From Pseudonocardia sediminis (GTDB lineage Bacteria; Actinomycetota; Actinomycetes; Mycobacteriales; Pseudonocardiaceae): a stretch of DNA of 64,000 bases. The stretch spans positions 991,001 to 1,055,000 of the forward strand of contig NZ_SHKL01000001.1 in the NCBI RefSeq assembly GCF_004217185.1, read 5' to 3'. Positions 35,876-43,707 of this stretch are shown piece after piece. Made by a program: the position numbers and the translations under genes. Within the stretch, counting starts at the first letter, position 1; every line of letters begins with the position of its first letter. Below the pieces are notes generated by a model that was not told the DNA's origin, searched no databases, and worked only from the letters and a program-made list of their open reading frames with translations.

Positions 35876-35949
35876 CGCGGGGTGGAGCAGCTCGGTAGCT
35901 CGCTGGGCTCATAACCCAGAGGTCGTAGGTTCGAATCCTACCCCCGCTA
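35876..35949 (+). tRNA. Initiator tRNA-Met (CAT), copy 1, no encoded CCA
   Basis: A 74-nt cloverleaf with anticodon CAT. The anticodon stem carries three consecutive G-C pairs (GGG/CCC) and position 1 (C) does not pair with 72, both marks of initiator tRNA. Discriminator A at 35949 is followed by CTCATC, so CCA must be added post-transcriptionally. Sequence is identical to the copy at 36630 over 74 nt. Confidence 0.95.
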
Positions 35950-35956
35950 CTCATCG

Positions 35957-35988
35957 CGAAGGCCCCCGGAGAGATCCGGGGGCCTTCG
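35957..35988 (+). terminator. Terminator after tRNA-fMet copy 1
   Basis: Perfect 14-bp stem (35957-35970 with 35975-35988), loop GAGA, 8 bases after the tRNA. Confidence 0.75.
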
Positions 35989-36001
35989 TCGTTCCCGCAC
36001 G

Positions 36002-36514
36002 TCAGAGCGCCGGTTTGTCCATCATGACCGCGCCCGGGACCGGGGTGCCGTCGGGCAGGCGGGCCGGGCGGACGTCGCCGTATCCGGCCCGGGCGTACAT
36101 ACGCCGGTTGCGGACGCTGCGCTCGCCGGTGAACAGGGTGAACGTCGTGACGCCCGGCGGGGCCTGGCCCTCGGCGAAGGCGAGCAGCGCCCGTCCCAGG
36201 CCGCGCCCGGCGAGGTCCGGGGCGACCATCAGCCGTCCGATGTCCCAGGTCTTGCCGTCGGCGAGCAGGCGCGCGCCGACGCCGCCCACCAGACGTCCGT
36301 CCAGGCGCACCGTCCAGTGCGGGCGGGTCCGTACCCGCTCGCGGACCTGCTCGGCGCTCTCGTGCAGCGCGGGGACGTCGAGCCGGTCGTTCTCGATCGC
36401 CTCGGTCACCCAGCAGCAGCGCTGCAGGACCAGGATCTCGGCGGCGTCGGCCGCGCCGGCGGGCGCCAGGACCGCACCGGGCACGGGGAGCGCGTTGGTC
36501 GTCGGGGACGTCAC
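36002..36514 (-). CDS. GNAT family acetyltransferase
   Basis: A 170-residue N-acetyltransferase. The acetyl-CoA loop is RLMVAPDLAGRGLGRALLA (motif A, Gln/Arg-x-x-Gly), with a preceding beta-strand VGGVGARLL and the C-terminal NRRMYARAGY. Substrate unknown. ATG or GTG start at 36514. It lies on the opposite strand between two identical initiator tRNA genes, so recombination between those could delete or invert it. Confidence 0.88.
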   Translation of the reverse strand: MTSPTTNALPVPGAVLAPAGAADAAEILVLQRCCWVTEAIENDRLDVPALHESAEQVRERVRTRPHWTVRLDGRLVGGVGARLLADGKTWDIGRLMVAPDLAGRGLGRALLAFAEGQAPPGVTTFTLFTGERSVRNRRMYARAGYGDVRPARLPDGTPVPGAVMMDKPAL

Positions 36515-36629
36515 GGGCCGACTCTAGGGCGGCGTCCGGCCGTCTCACCAGGCGTTTCGCGCGGTCCCGGTGAACAGGAGGGGGCCGTGTCGTGTCCGTG
36601 GGCGGACCGCGTAGTATTGGTTCTACCGA

Positions 36630-36706
36630 CGCGGGGTGGAGCAGCTCGGTAGCTCGCTGGGCTCATAACCCAGAGGTCGTAGGTTCGAATCCTACCCCCG
36701 CTACCA
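36630..36706 (+). tRNA. Initiator tRNA-Met (CAT), copy 2, CCA encoded
   Basis: Same 74-nt body as the copy at 35876, including GGG/CCC anticodon stem and unpaired position 1, but followed by CCA (36704-36706), giving 77 nt. TAGTAT (36612-36617) upstream is a fair -10 box. Confidence 0.95.
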
Positions 36707-36709
36707 CGA

Positions 36710-36743
36710 CGAAGGCCCCGGACCGGCTGGTCCGGGGCCTTCG
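36710..36743 (+). terminator. Terminator after tRNA-fMet copy 2
   Basis: Perfect 15-bp stem (36710-36724 with 36729-36743), loop GGCT, 3 bases after the CCA end. It may also end the convergent methyltransferase transcript at 36758. Confidence 0.75.
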
Positions 36744-36757
36744 TTCTGTTCGGGGTT

Positions 36758-37360
36758 CTACGAGGTGGAGGGGCGCACCTCGAGTACCCGGAAGCCGCGG
36801 TCGGACGTGAGCCGGCTCGTCGGGAAGCCCTGCTCGTCGAGCCAGCGGGCCAGCGAGTCCGAGCCGAGGTTCTTGGACACCACCAGGTACGCCACCCCGG
36901 CCGGGTCGAGCCGCGGGAGCCAGCGCAGCAGCATCTCGTGCAGTGCGGCCTTGCCGGAGCGGATCGGCGGGTTGGAGTAGATGCCGGCGAAGACGACGTC
37001 GTCGGGCACCTCGTCCGGGCGGCAGGCCGTCACGTTGCCCAGCCCCGCCGCGTCTGCGTTCGCCCGGGTGAGCCCGAGCGCACGGTCGTTGAGGTCGATC
37101 GCCCACACCGGCAGCCGGCGTCGCCGGGTGGCCAGGGTGAGCGCGATCGGCCCGTACCCGCAGCCCAGGTCCAGCAGCGGCCCGCGGGTGGACGGCATCG
37201 GGGCGGAGTCGAGCAGGACCTTCGTCCCGCGGTCCACGCGGCTCTGGGAGAACACCCCGGAGTCGGTCGCCAGCGTGAGGTCGACGCCGTCCGTGTGCAG
37301 GCGCACCGTGCCGGGCCTGCTGGGGGCCGTGGGATCGGCGGTGAAGTAGTGGTCCTGCAC
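36758..37360 (-). CDS. RsmC-like class I methyltransferase
   Basis: A 200-residue SAM-dependent methyltransferase. Starts with DHYFTADP, typical of actinobacterial members, then the SAM loop DLGCGYGPIALTLA (about residue 67) and the catalytic SNPPIRSGK, which marks enzymes methylating N2 of guanine in RNA (RsmC/RlmG type). GTG at 37360 has AGGA 9 nt upstream; an in-frame ATG at 37384 would give 208 residues and place the start 9 bases from the divergent S4 gene, which is less likely. Confidence 0.87.
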   Translation of the reverse strand: MQDHYFTADPTAPSRPGTVRLHTDGVDLTLATDSGVFSQSRVDRGTKVLLDSAPMPSTRGPLLDLGCGYGPIALTLATRRRRLPVWAIDLNDRALGLTRANADAAGLGNVTACRPDEVPDDVVFAGIYSNPPIRSGKAALHEMLLRWLPRLDPAGVAYLVVSKNLGSDSLARWLDEQGFPTSRLTSDRGFRVLEVRPSTS

Positions 37361-37393
37361 GCGGACGGATCCTACGGCGCGCATCATGGGGTC

Positions 37394-37621
37394 ATGAGTG
37401 GAGCACCGATCATGGACGTGCCGATCGACTCGGAACCCATCCGGATCGGCCAGTTCCTCAAGCTCGCCGGCCTGGCCGAGGACGGCGGGCACGCCCGCGA
37501 GCTGCTCGAGTCCGGCGACGTGACCCTCAACGGCCGCCCGGAGAACCGCCGCGGTGCCCAGCTCAAGGCCGGCGACGTGGTCGCGGTCGCCGGCCACAAG
37601 GTGCGCCCGACCATCGGCTGA
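37394..37621 (+). CDS. S4-domain RNA-binding protein (YbcJ/RlbA-like)
   Basis: A 75-residue single S4 domain with GGHARELLESGDVTLNGR and LKAGDVVAVAG, the fold that binds rRNA or tRNA. Close in size to YbcJ. ATG at 37394; divergent from the methyltransferase, suggesting linked RNA-related roles. Confidence 0.88.
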   Translation: MSGAPIMDVPIDSEPIRIGQFLKLAGLAEDGGHARELLESGDVTLNGRPENRRGAQLKAGDVVAVAGHKVRPTIG

Positions 37622-38042
37622 CCCCGCCGGCCGCTGCCCGGCCGCGCCGCTTCCCCGCCACGGCACGGCCCGGCGCGGCGTCGAGAGTCCTGAAGGCTTC
37701 CCTCGCTCACGCAGGAGTCCCGAAGAGTCCCCTCGGGCTCATCAGCCCAGGGCCCCGCCGGCCCGACGCCCGCCCGCCTCGGTCCCGAGGGGGCCCTCGC
37801 GCGGTGGCGGGTGCACTCCGGCCGACGGTGCGCCACCGGTGATCCGAGAGGTCCTGAAGGGTCCCCTCGCTCACGCGGGCGTCCCGAAGGATCCCCTCGT
37901 GTCTCGAGGCGCGGGGGACGTGCCGCGTCCCCCGGCCGCCCCCACGTGTCCCGGGGGTCCCCTTGCTCACCAGGGTGTCCCGGAGGGTCCCCTCGGGGCG
38001 CCCGGGGCCCGGGGCCCGGCGCTCGGGGCCCGGCGCACGGGC
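37622..38042. repeat. Intergenic cluster of 30-bp-spaced GTCCTGAAGG repeats
   Basis: This 421-base gene-free stretch holds six related units starting at 37687, 37717, 37851, 37881, 37948 and 37977, in three pairs with 29-30 bp spacing. The consensus is GTCCYGAAGGRTCCCCTCG, often followed by CTCAC. The stretches between pairs are not alike. Similar elements recur in intergenic DNA of related actinomycetes to my recollection; their role is unknown. No gene is supported here. Confidence 0.7.
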
Positions 38043-40088
38043 TCACCAGCCCAGTGTCGTCTCCAGGTGGCGCTCGATCACTGGAGCGAGCGACGCGGTG
38101 AACGTGGACGTCAGGTGGTTGTCGTCCATGTAGACGAGGACGTTGCCGACCTCGCTGGGGCAGGAGCGGGCGTCGCAGAGGTGGTCGGCCATGTCCACGA
38201 ACGAGACGTTCGGCGGCACGTCGGGCGCCATCGTGTAGCTGGGCAGGGCCGGGTAGACGGCCTCGCGCTCGAGCCCGCAGGCGTCGGCGTGCCGGCCGTT
38301 GCCGCTCACACAGTCCGGCACCGAGAACCCGGGGCGCGGGTTGTCCCGCAGGCCGACGACGGGGATGCCGGCATCGTGCATCCGCCACCACTGCGCGACG
38401 AACCCGGGCGGGGTCTGCTCGGTCTGCCCGGGCCGGACGTCGCGGCTGGCCAGGGTGAACACGGCGTCGGGCTGCAGGGCCGTCAGCTCGTCGGCGGCCA
38501 GGGCGTTCCAGGCGGTACAGCCCTCGTCGGCCGGGTCGACCTCGGAGGCGGTGGAGAACGGGCACGCACCGCGGAACATGACCACGAGCTCCCAGTTGCG
38601 CTGGGCCGCGATCGGGATCAGGGCGCCGGTGTACTGCTGGGCGTGCGAGTCCCCGATGACGGCGACGGTGCGCTCCGGCGGCGCGTCCCCGGGCGGCGGG
38701 ATCCGGCACACCTCGACCTCGGGACGCTCCGGCGACGGGCCGCAGAGCCAGGTCCCGGTGCGGTAGCTCCAGTCGTCGCCCGCCTGCACCAGCGACGGCA
38801 GCAGCGGCGCGTCGTCGACGTCGGTGCCGGCGAAGGTGAACGTCGGGTCCAGCGCCCCGGCGCCCGGGTGGGCGGGGGAGCCGACCTCGACGCCCGGCTG
38901 CGCCCGGACCGTCGCGACGCCCTGCCAGGCCCCGCACAGCAGCAGCACGGTGCCGGCCATCGCCAGCCCGGTACGCAGCGCGACCCGCGGACGCGCCCGC
39001 TGCAACGGCTGCTCGACGAAGCGGTGGGTCAGCACCGCCAGCACCAGCGCCGCCGCGATCACGCCGAGGCCGCCGACGAGGCCGGGCTGCGACCATCCGG
39101 TCAGCACCAGCGTGAGGATCAGGATCGGCCAGTGCCAGAGGTAGAGCGGGAAGCTGATGTCGCCGAGCCGATGCATCAGCGGGGTGACGAGCAACCGGTC
39201 CGCGCCGAAGCGGTGCCCGGTCCGCCCGGCCGTCAGGACGAGTGCGGCGGCCAGGGTGGGCCACAGCGCCACCCAGCCCGGGAAGGCGTCCTGCACCGGG
39301 AGCAGGAACCCGCAGGAGACCAGGGCGGCGACGCCGGTCCAGCCGAGCGCGACCCGGGTCCGGACGCCCATGACGGGCAGCTCCTCGATCCGGGTGATCC
39401 AGAGCGCGAGCAGCCCGCCGAGCGCGAACTCCCAGACGCGTGTCAGCGAGTGGAAGTAGGCCAGCGGCTGGTCGAGCGCGGTGAGCCACACCGAGAACAG
39501 CAGCGACGCCCCGCCGACGACGGCGAGGGCGACGGTGAGCGTGCGATGAAGGTCACGGGAGTCCCGGCGCGCGACGAGCGCGACGAGAGCCACCAGCAGT
39601 GGCCACACGAGGTAGAACTGCCCCTGCACCGACAGCGACCAGAAGTGCTGCGCGATCCCGGCGGCGTCGTTCTGCGCGGCGTAGTCGACCGAGTCCGCGG
39701 CGAGCTGCCAGTTGTGCAGGAACAGCGTCGAGGTGACGATCTCGCGGACGGCCGGGAGCCAGCGGCTCTCCGGCAGCAGCAGCGCTCCGGCGGCCACCGA
39801 GGCCAGCAGGACCACCCCGGCCGCGGGCAGCAGGCGGGAGAGCTGACGCGACCACGTGGCCCTCAGGTCCAGGGGCCCGCGACAGGCGGAGCGGTACAGC
39901 CCGCCGGTCACCAGGAAGCCGCTGATCAGGAAGAACACGTCCACGCCACCGGACACCCGGTTGAACCAGACGTGGTAGACGACGACCAGGGCGACGGCCA
40001 GGGCCCGCAGCCCCTGCAGCTCGGGCCGGTAGCGGGTCCGCTGCCCGGTGTCGGTCGTGGCGGGTGCTCCGGGCCCGGGCGAGGTCAC
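38043..40088 (-). CDS. OafA/YrhL-like acyltransferase with SGNH domain
   Basis: A 681-residue membrane enzyme. Residues 20-400 form an acyltransferase-3 domain (about ten helices) starting YRPELQGLRALAVALVVVYH with the catalytic His, and VFFLISGFLVTGG. Residues 440-680 form an SGNH hydrolase domain with VIGDSHAQQYT and the terminal DNHLT (Asp/His). Together they O-acetylate surface glycans or peptidoglycan, with the second domain probably transferring the acyl group outside. GTG start at 40088. Confidence 0.92.
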   Translation of the reverse strand: MTSPGPGAPATTDTGQRTRYRPELQGLRALAVALVVVYHVWFNRVSGGVDVFFLISGFLVTGGLYRSACRGPLDLRATWSRQLSRLLPAAGVVLLASVAAGALLLPESRWLPAVREIVTSTLFLHNWQLAADSVDYAAQNDAAGIAQHFWSLSVQGQFYLVWPLLVALVALVARRDSRDLHRTLTVALAVVGGASLLFSVWLTALDQPLAYFHSLTRVWEFALGGLLALWITRIEELPVMGVRTRVALGWTGVAALVSCGFLLPVQDAFPGWVALWPTLAAALVLTAGRTGHRFGADRLLVTPLMHRLGDISFPLYLWHWPILILTLVLTGWSQPGLVGGLGVIAAALVLAVLTHRFVEQPLQRARPRVALRTGLAMAGTVLLLCGAWQGVATVRAQPGVEVGSPAHPGAGALDPTFTFAGTDVDDAPLLPSLVQAGDDWSYRTGTWLCGPSPERPEVEVCRIPPPGDAPPERTVAVIGDSHAQQYTGALIPIAAQRNWELVVMFRGACPFSTASEVDPADEGCTAWNALAADELTALQPDAVFTLASRDVRPGQTEQTPPGFVAQWWRMHDAGIPVVGLRDNPRPGFSVPDCVSGNGRHADACGLEREAVYPALPSYTMAPDVPPNVSFVDMADHLCDARSCPSEVGNVLVYMDDNHLTSTFTASLAPVIERHLETTLGW

Positions 40089-40215
40089 GAGGTCGGGTTC
40101 CTTCCCGTCGTCTCCGGAGGTCGGGGACCGGTCGGTCCCGAACGCAGAACAGCGGCCGGCAGGAGACCTGCCGGCCGCTGGACGAACCGGTTCACGCGAG
40201 GACCGCGAGCACTCC

Positions 40216-40251
40216 CTGAGACCAGGCCACCTCGGTGGCCGTCGGTCTCAG
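40216..40251 (-). terminator. Terminator of lytic transglycosylase gene
   Basis: Two stacked stems: outer 40216-40223 with 40244-40251 and inner 40225-40231 with 40234-40240. The stop codon (40248-40250) is inside the outer arm. Confidence 0.7.
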
Positions 40252-41120
40252 TATCCCAGGTATCCGCCGCTGGAGCTGCTGCGCCCACCTGCGGCGAGCG
40301 TCTCCAGTCCGTACCGGTCGATCATGTAGCGGACGCCGGCGGTGATGTTCGCGACCGGGTCGGTGACCGACTCGTTCGCGAAGTCCGGGTGCACGTAGCG
40401 CTTGAACGTGGCCGGGATGACCTGCATGAGGCCCTCGGAGTGGTTGCCCGCGGCGGCGTTGGAGTCCCAGTTGTTGATGGCGTCCGGGTCGCCGTTGGAC
40501 TCCTTGAGGATGATCCGCTTGAGGCCGGTCGCGTAGGACTGCGACAGCCCCATGTGGTCCAGGGCCTCGGCGATCCAGCCGTCGAGCCCACCGGCCGCGA
40601 TCACGGAGTCGAGTTCCTTGCGGGCCGCGGCCTTCTTCGCCTCGGCCGCGGCGGCCTTCTCGTGCTCCGCGGCGATCTTCTCGGCGATCTTGCCGGCCTT
40701 GTCCAGCGAGGCGACGTCCACGTCGGACGCGGTCGCGGTCGGCGCACCGGCCTGGTGCGCGGCGGCGGGGGTCGTGTCGAAGGCGACCGGGCTGAAGTAG
40801 CCGGACGGGCTGCCGTCGGTCGACGTGGCCGAGGACGCGATCGGCGCCGACTGGGAGGCGAGCATCGTCGCCTTCGTGACGTCGGTCGAGGCGTCGGCCT
40901 CGGTGGTGCCGCCGACGTTGGTCGGGATGATCGCGGCGAACGCGCCCGAGGCGACGACGCCGAACGCGGCACCGGCCGCAGCGGTCGTCGTTCCGACCCG
41001 GCGCGCGGCCGAGGCGGGGGTGCTCGAGTGCCGCGCGGGGGAGCGGACGGCGTAGCCGGCGGGGGCCGACTGCGGAATCAGGGTCGTGCTGGTGCCGCCG
41101 GGGGAGCGGTGTGCAGGCAA
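40248..41120 (-). CDS. Secreted lytic transglycosylase (SLT domain)
   Basis: A 290-residue exported muramidase. Signal or anchor helix at about 43-65, an Ala/Ser/Thr-rich linker, a short Lys/Ala coiled coil (140-172), then an SLT domain (180-280) with catalytic Glu207 in LKESNGDPDAINNWDSNA and EGLMQVIPATF. It cleaves peptidoglycan strands during growth or resuscitation. The start is TTG at 41120 with AAAGGG ahead, unusual here. Upstream lies a structured leader (41155-41219) that may regulate it. Confidence 0.88.
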   Translation of the reverse strand: MPAHRSPGGTSTTLIPQSAPAGYAVRSPARHSSTPASAARRVGTTTAAAGAAFGVVASGAFAAIIPTNVGGTTEADASTDVTKATMLASQSAPIASSATSTDGSPSGYFSPVAFDTTPAAAHQAGAPTATASDVDVASLDKAGKIAEKIAAEHEKAAAAEAKKAAARKELDSVIAAGGLDGWIAEALDHMGLSQSYATGLKRIILKESNGDPDAINNWDSNAAAGNHSEGLMQVIPATFKRYVHPDFANESVTDPVANITAGVRYMIDRYGLETLAAGGRSSSSGGYLGY

Positions 41121-41154
41121 GGGAACGCCCTTTCGCGATCACGGACGGCGCCGT

Positions 41155-41219
41155 ACGAGCGGCCGGGTCGGGGGTCCCGGGTGAGCCGGTCGGGGAGGTC
41201 CGGCTCCAAGCCCGCTCGT
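41155..41219 (-). promoter_or_regulatory. Three-way-junction structure in transglycosylase leader
   Basis: Three perfect stems: outer 8 bp (41155-41162 with 41212-41219), inner 5 bp (41163-41167 with 41176-41180) and inner 7 bp (41183-41189 with 41200-41206). They lie 35-100 bases upstream of the transglycosylase start, in its 5' leader. Cell-wall hydrolase genes in actinobacteria often carry c-di-AMP (ydaO) riboswitches, but the ydaO consensus was not found. An RNA regulator or an operator cluster are both possible. Confidence 0.45.
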
Positions 41220-41555
41220 GATCGGGCCGTGATGACCCGGAGGACCTTACGGCCAGGCGTTGATCACGACAAGCACCGGGGGCACCCGTCGGCGCGTCGG
41301 TCGCACCGTTCACCGAGATGTCGATCTTGAGGGTCGCCGACGAGTCTCGCGGTCAGCGGTGTCGCTCCTCGTTGGACGGTCGTTTTGCCAGTTCATGGGC
41401 GCCTGGACGGCGATCCGGGACCGGCGGCGGGCGGTTCGCCGACCGGTCGGAAGACCGGAATGGAGCCCGCCGCGGACCCGGTGGCCGGGCCGAACCGCCG
41501 GTAACCTGACCTCAGCTCCAGCAACGACCGGACGCCGACGATCGCATGGGCGGAG
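41220..41555. other. Intergenic region before soxR
   Basis: No gene is supported in these 336 bases. The last part (about 41500-41555) should hold the soxR promoter; no convincing -35/-10 pair or SoxR box could be picked out by eye. The earlier part flanks the transglycosylase promoter. Confidence 0.5.
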
Positions 41556-42026
41556 ATGGACACCAAGGACCTTCTGACCATCGGTGACGTCGTGCACCGG
41601 AGCGGTTTCCCGCACTCGGCCCTGCGCTACTACGAGCGCGAGGGGCTGATCTCCGCGACGCGGACGTCCGGGGGGCAGCGCCGCTACCGCCGCAGCGAGC
41701 TGCGCCGGCTCGCGTTCATCCGCGCGGCGCGCTCGATCGGCATCGGTCTGGAGGAGGTGCGGACCGCTCTGCAGAGCCTGCCCGACGAGCGCACCCCGAA
41801 CAAGGCGGACTGGACCCGGCTGTCGAAGGCCTGGCGGGCCCGGCTCGACGAGCAGGTCGAGGCGCTGGTCGCGCTGCGCGACGGGCTCGACGGCTGCATC
41901 GGCTGCGGCTGCCTGTCGATGACGACGTGCCGTCTGGTCAACCCGGACGACCAGGCCGCGGCGATGGGCGAGGGCGCCCAGGGCCTGCCCGCCGCGCTGC
42001 GTCGCCCGCCGGTGCACGGTCGCTGA
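41556..42026 (+). CDS. soxR: Redox-sensitive transcriptional activator SoxR
   Basis: A 156-residue MerR-family protein. The winged helix occupies 6-75 (LTIGDVVHRSGFPHSALRYYEREGL); a dimerisation helix follows; the [2Fe-2S] ligands are Cys114, Cys117, Cys119 and Cys125 in GCIGCGCLS...C, the exact SoxR spacing. In actinomycetes SoxR responds to redox-cycling metabolites rather than superoxide and controls a few small operons. ATG at 41556. No soxS is expected. A MerR-type promoter lies upstream of the transketolase pair at 7996. Confidence 0.95.
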   Translation: MDTKDLLTIGDVVHRSGFPHSALRYYEREGLISATRTSGGQRRYRRSELRRLAFIRAARSIGIGLEEVRTALQSLPDERTPNKADWTRLSKAWRARLDEQVEALVALRDGLDGCIGCGCLSMTTCRLVNPDDQAAAMGEGAQGLPAALRRPPVHGR

Positions 42027-42134
42027 CGTCCGGGTCGGCAGTGCCGACCGGCGGGACCGCGGGCCGGGCGAACACCTGGTGACATCGGCGTCGAACCCGG
42101 CCCGGAGCCCCGCCCCTCCACCTAGGCTGGGGCC

Positions 42135-42887
42135 GTGACCGACGTGGGGCAGGACCGCTGGCTGCAGTTCGACGGGCTCTCCAACGCCCGTGACATCGGG
42201 GGGCTCCCGCTCACCGGCGGCGGGCACGTCCGCCCCGGGGTGCTGCTGCGCACCGAGGCCCTGGAGCACCTCACCCCGGGCGACGTGCGCCGGCTGCTCG
42301 ACGAGCACGGCGTCCGCCAGGTGCTGGACCTGCGCACCGACCGCGAGCGTGTCGAGTACGGCCGGGGGAAGCTGGTCGCCGCCGGGGTCGACACCCACCT
42401 GCTCAGCTTCATCCCGGAGGAGGGGCGTGCCCTCCCGGAGGTGGAGGACGAGGACCTGGACCCGATGCTCCGCAACTACCTCGCCTACCTGACCGACCGC
42501 GGCCCGACCGTCGTCGACGGCGTCCGGAGGATCGCGCAGCTCGACGACGGGGCGACGATCGTGCACTGCGCCGCGGGCAAGGACCGGACCGGTGTGCTGG
42601 TCGCGCTCGTGGAGTCGGTGGCCGGGGTGCCGCGGGAGGACGTGGTCGAGGACTACGCGCTGTCCGCGACCCGGATCGAGCAGATGTTCCGGCGCTGGAC
42701 GACCGAGAGCGGCGAGGAGATGCCCGAGCCGGACGAGATCGACCGGCACCGCCCGCGCGCCGAGGTGATGCGCGGCTTCCTCGAGCAGCTCGACGAGCGC
42801 CACGGCGGCCCGGTGGCGTGGCTGCAGGCCAACGGCCTCACCGACGCCGAGCTCGACCGTCTCCGGGAGCGCCTGCGCGGGGAGTGA
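42135..42887 (+). CDS. Tyrosine/serine phosphatase, PtpB-like
   Basis: A 250-residue phosphatase with active-site P-loop HCAAGKDRTG (Cys145, Arg151), the signature of the MptpB/triple-specificity group, and the N-terminal FDGLSNARDIGG motif. It can remove phosphate from proteins or phosphoinositides. Cytoplasmic, no signal peptide. GTG at 42135 comes 6 nt after TAGGCT (42123-42128), probably leaderless. Confidence 0.92.
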   Translation: MTDVGQDRWLQFDGLSNARDIGGLPLTGGGHVRPGVLLRTEALEHLTPGDVRRLLDEHGVRQVLDLRTDRERVEYGRGKLVAAGVDTHLLSFIPEEGRALPEVEDEDLDPMLRNYLAYLTDRGPTVVDGVRRIAQLDDGATIVHCAAGKDRTGVLVALVESVAGVPREDVVEDYALSATRIEQMFRRWTTESGEEMPEPDEIDRHRPRAEVMRGFLEQLDERHGGPVAWLQANGLTDAELDRLRERLRGE

Positions 42888-42892
42888 GCCGG

Positions 42893-42912
42893 GGAGCTCC
42901 TACGGGAGCTCC
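42893..42912. terminator. Hairpin between phosphatase and PIN toxin genes
   Basis: Two copies of the palindrome GGAGCTCC (42893-42900 and 42905-42912) with loop TACG form an 8-bp stem between convergent genes, overlapping the 3' end of the toxin gene. Confidence 0.5.
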
Positions 42913-43292
42913 TCGATGGACACCGCGGCGTCGAGCTTGCGCAGGGCCCCCGGGTCGCCGGTGACGGCCGGCCACCCACGGCGACGCGCCGTGCTGACGA
43001 CCTGGCCGGTGACGATGTCGTCCTGCCCGGAGGCGGCCATCAGCAGCCCGGCCTCCTGGGCGGTGGTCGGGTCCAGCTCGTGGATGACGGTGTTCGGCAG
43101 CCCGAGCAGGACCTGCAGGGCCGCGTGGTGTTCGGGCTCGAGGACCGACCAGGCGCGCCCGAGGGCCGCGCTGGGGATGGCGAGCACGATGTTCTGCTCC
43201 ACGGCGGCCCAGACCAGGGCCCGCACGTAGACCGGGCGACCGGTGGCGAAGGCCGCCAGCGCCGAGGAGTCGAGTACCCGTCCGCCGATCAT
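42900..43292 (-). CDS. PIN-domain toxin (VapC-like)
   Basis: A 130-residue PIN ribonuclease. It begins RVLDSSALAAF with the first metal Asp, and ends with the GDPGAL Asp; the second acidic residue normally after strand 2 is not obvious (SAALGRAW), so activity is uncertain. Follows the antitoxin gene by 6 bases on the minus strand. Like other VapC toxins it would cleave specific RNA when the antitoxin is degraded. Confidence 0.85.
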   Translation of the reverse strand: MIGGRVLDSSALAAFATGRPVYVRALVWAAVEQNIVLAIPSAALGRAWSVLEPEHHAALQVLLGLPNTVIHELDPTTAQEAGLLMAASGQDDIVTGQVVSTARRRGWPAVTGDPGALRKLDAAVSIEELP

Positions 43293-43298
43293 CGCCGA

Positions 43299-43541
43299 TC
43301 AGCCGACGGCCACGGGCGCAACCGAACACAGCGACCGCCTGGCCGCGTCCAGCTCGTCCGGGGGCGGCGGACCTCCGTAGAGGTGCGCCAGCGTGGCCAG
43401 TGAACGGTCCCGGTCCTGCCGGGACTGGACCGCCTCCGCGACGTAGGCCGAGAGGCTCGCCGCCGACCCGCGTGAGACCGCGTCCCGTGCCTCGGCCACC
43501 AGATCGGCCGGCAGGGTGACCGTCACCCGTTCACTGCGCAT
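43299..43541 (-). CDS. Ribbon-helix-helix antitoxin
   Basis: An 80-residue protein starting RSERVTVTLPADLVAEAR, the beta-strand and first helix of RHH DNA-binding antitoxins, followed by an acidic, Pro-rich tail that would bind the toxin. ATG at 43541. Located directly upstream of the PIN toxin, it probably represses its own operon at the repeats overlapping its start (43536-43567). Confidence 0.87.
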   Translation of the reverse strand: MRSERVTVTLPADLVAEARDAVSRGSAASLSAYVAEAVQSRQDRDRSLATLAHLYGGPPPPDELDAARRSLCSVAPVAVG

Positions 43542-43567
43542 ACCGAAATGCTACAACGCGCATACCG
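43536..43567. promoter_or_regulatory. Direct repeats over antitoxin start
   Basis: GCGCATACCG occurs at 43536-43545 and 43558-43567, 22 bp apart, two helical turns, on the same face. RHH repressors bind such repeats. A third, inverted partial copy (CGGTATGC) lies at 43619-43626. Confidence 0.5.
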
Positions 43568-43611
43568 CCCACGCCTACTCCGCGTGACATCCGTTCGGGT
43601 CCGATGCATGT

Positions 43612-43623
43612 TACCGACCGGTA
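43612..43623. promoter_or_regulatory. Inverted repeat TACCG/CGGTA upstream of acyl-CoA dehydrogenases
   Basis: TACCG-AC-CGGTA forms a compact dyad 85 bases before the first dehydrogenase, the layout of TetR-type operators common for lipid-degradation genes. It overlaps the third copy of the toxin-locus repeat, so the owner is unclear. Confidence 0.4.
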
Positions 43624-43707
43624 TGCAAGGCTGGTCCGCATTCCCCGGGGCCCTGCGTCTCAGCGCAACCGGCGGCCCCGGTGACGTCGCCGCGAGGGAG
43701 CCCGTAG

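Noticed and set aside
37687..38000. Possible CRISPR array from 30-bp-spaced repeats
   Set aside because: Only pairs, no series of unique spacers of equal length, units diverged, no cas genes.
41121..41222. c-di-AMP (ydaO) riboswitch before the transglycosylase
   Set aside because: Expected by family habit, but the conserved GGGTGAA-type core could not be found; kept only as an unassigned structure.
37554..41330. 1258-codon open frame on the plus strand
   Set aside because: Runs antisense to the acyltransferase and transglycosylase genes; long open frames on the opposite strand are expected at this GC content, and the translation has only Arg/Gly/Pro-rich low-complexity sequence.
43612..43623. 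KstR-type steroid operator upstream of the dehydrogenases
   Set aside because: The dyad TACCG/CGGTA does not match the KstR or KstR2 patterns known to me; listed only as a TetR-like site.
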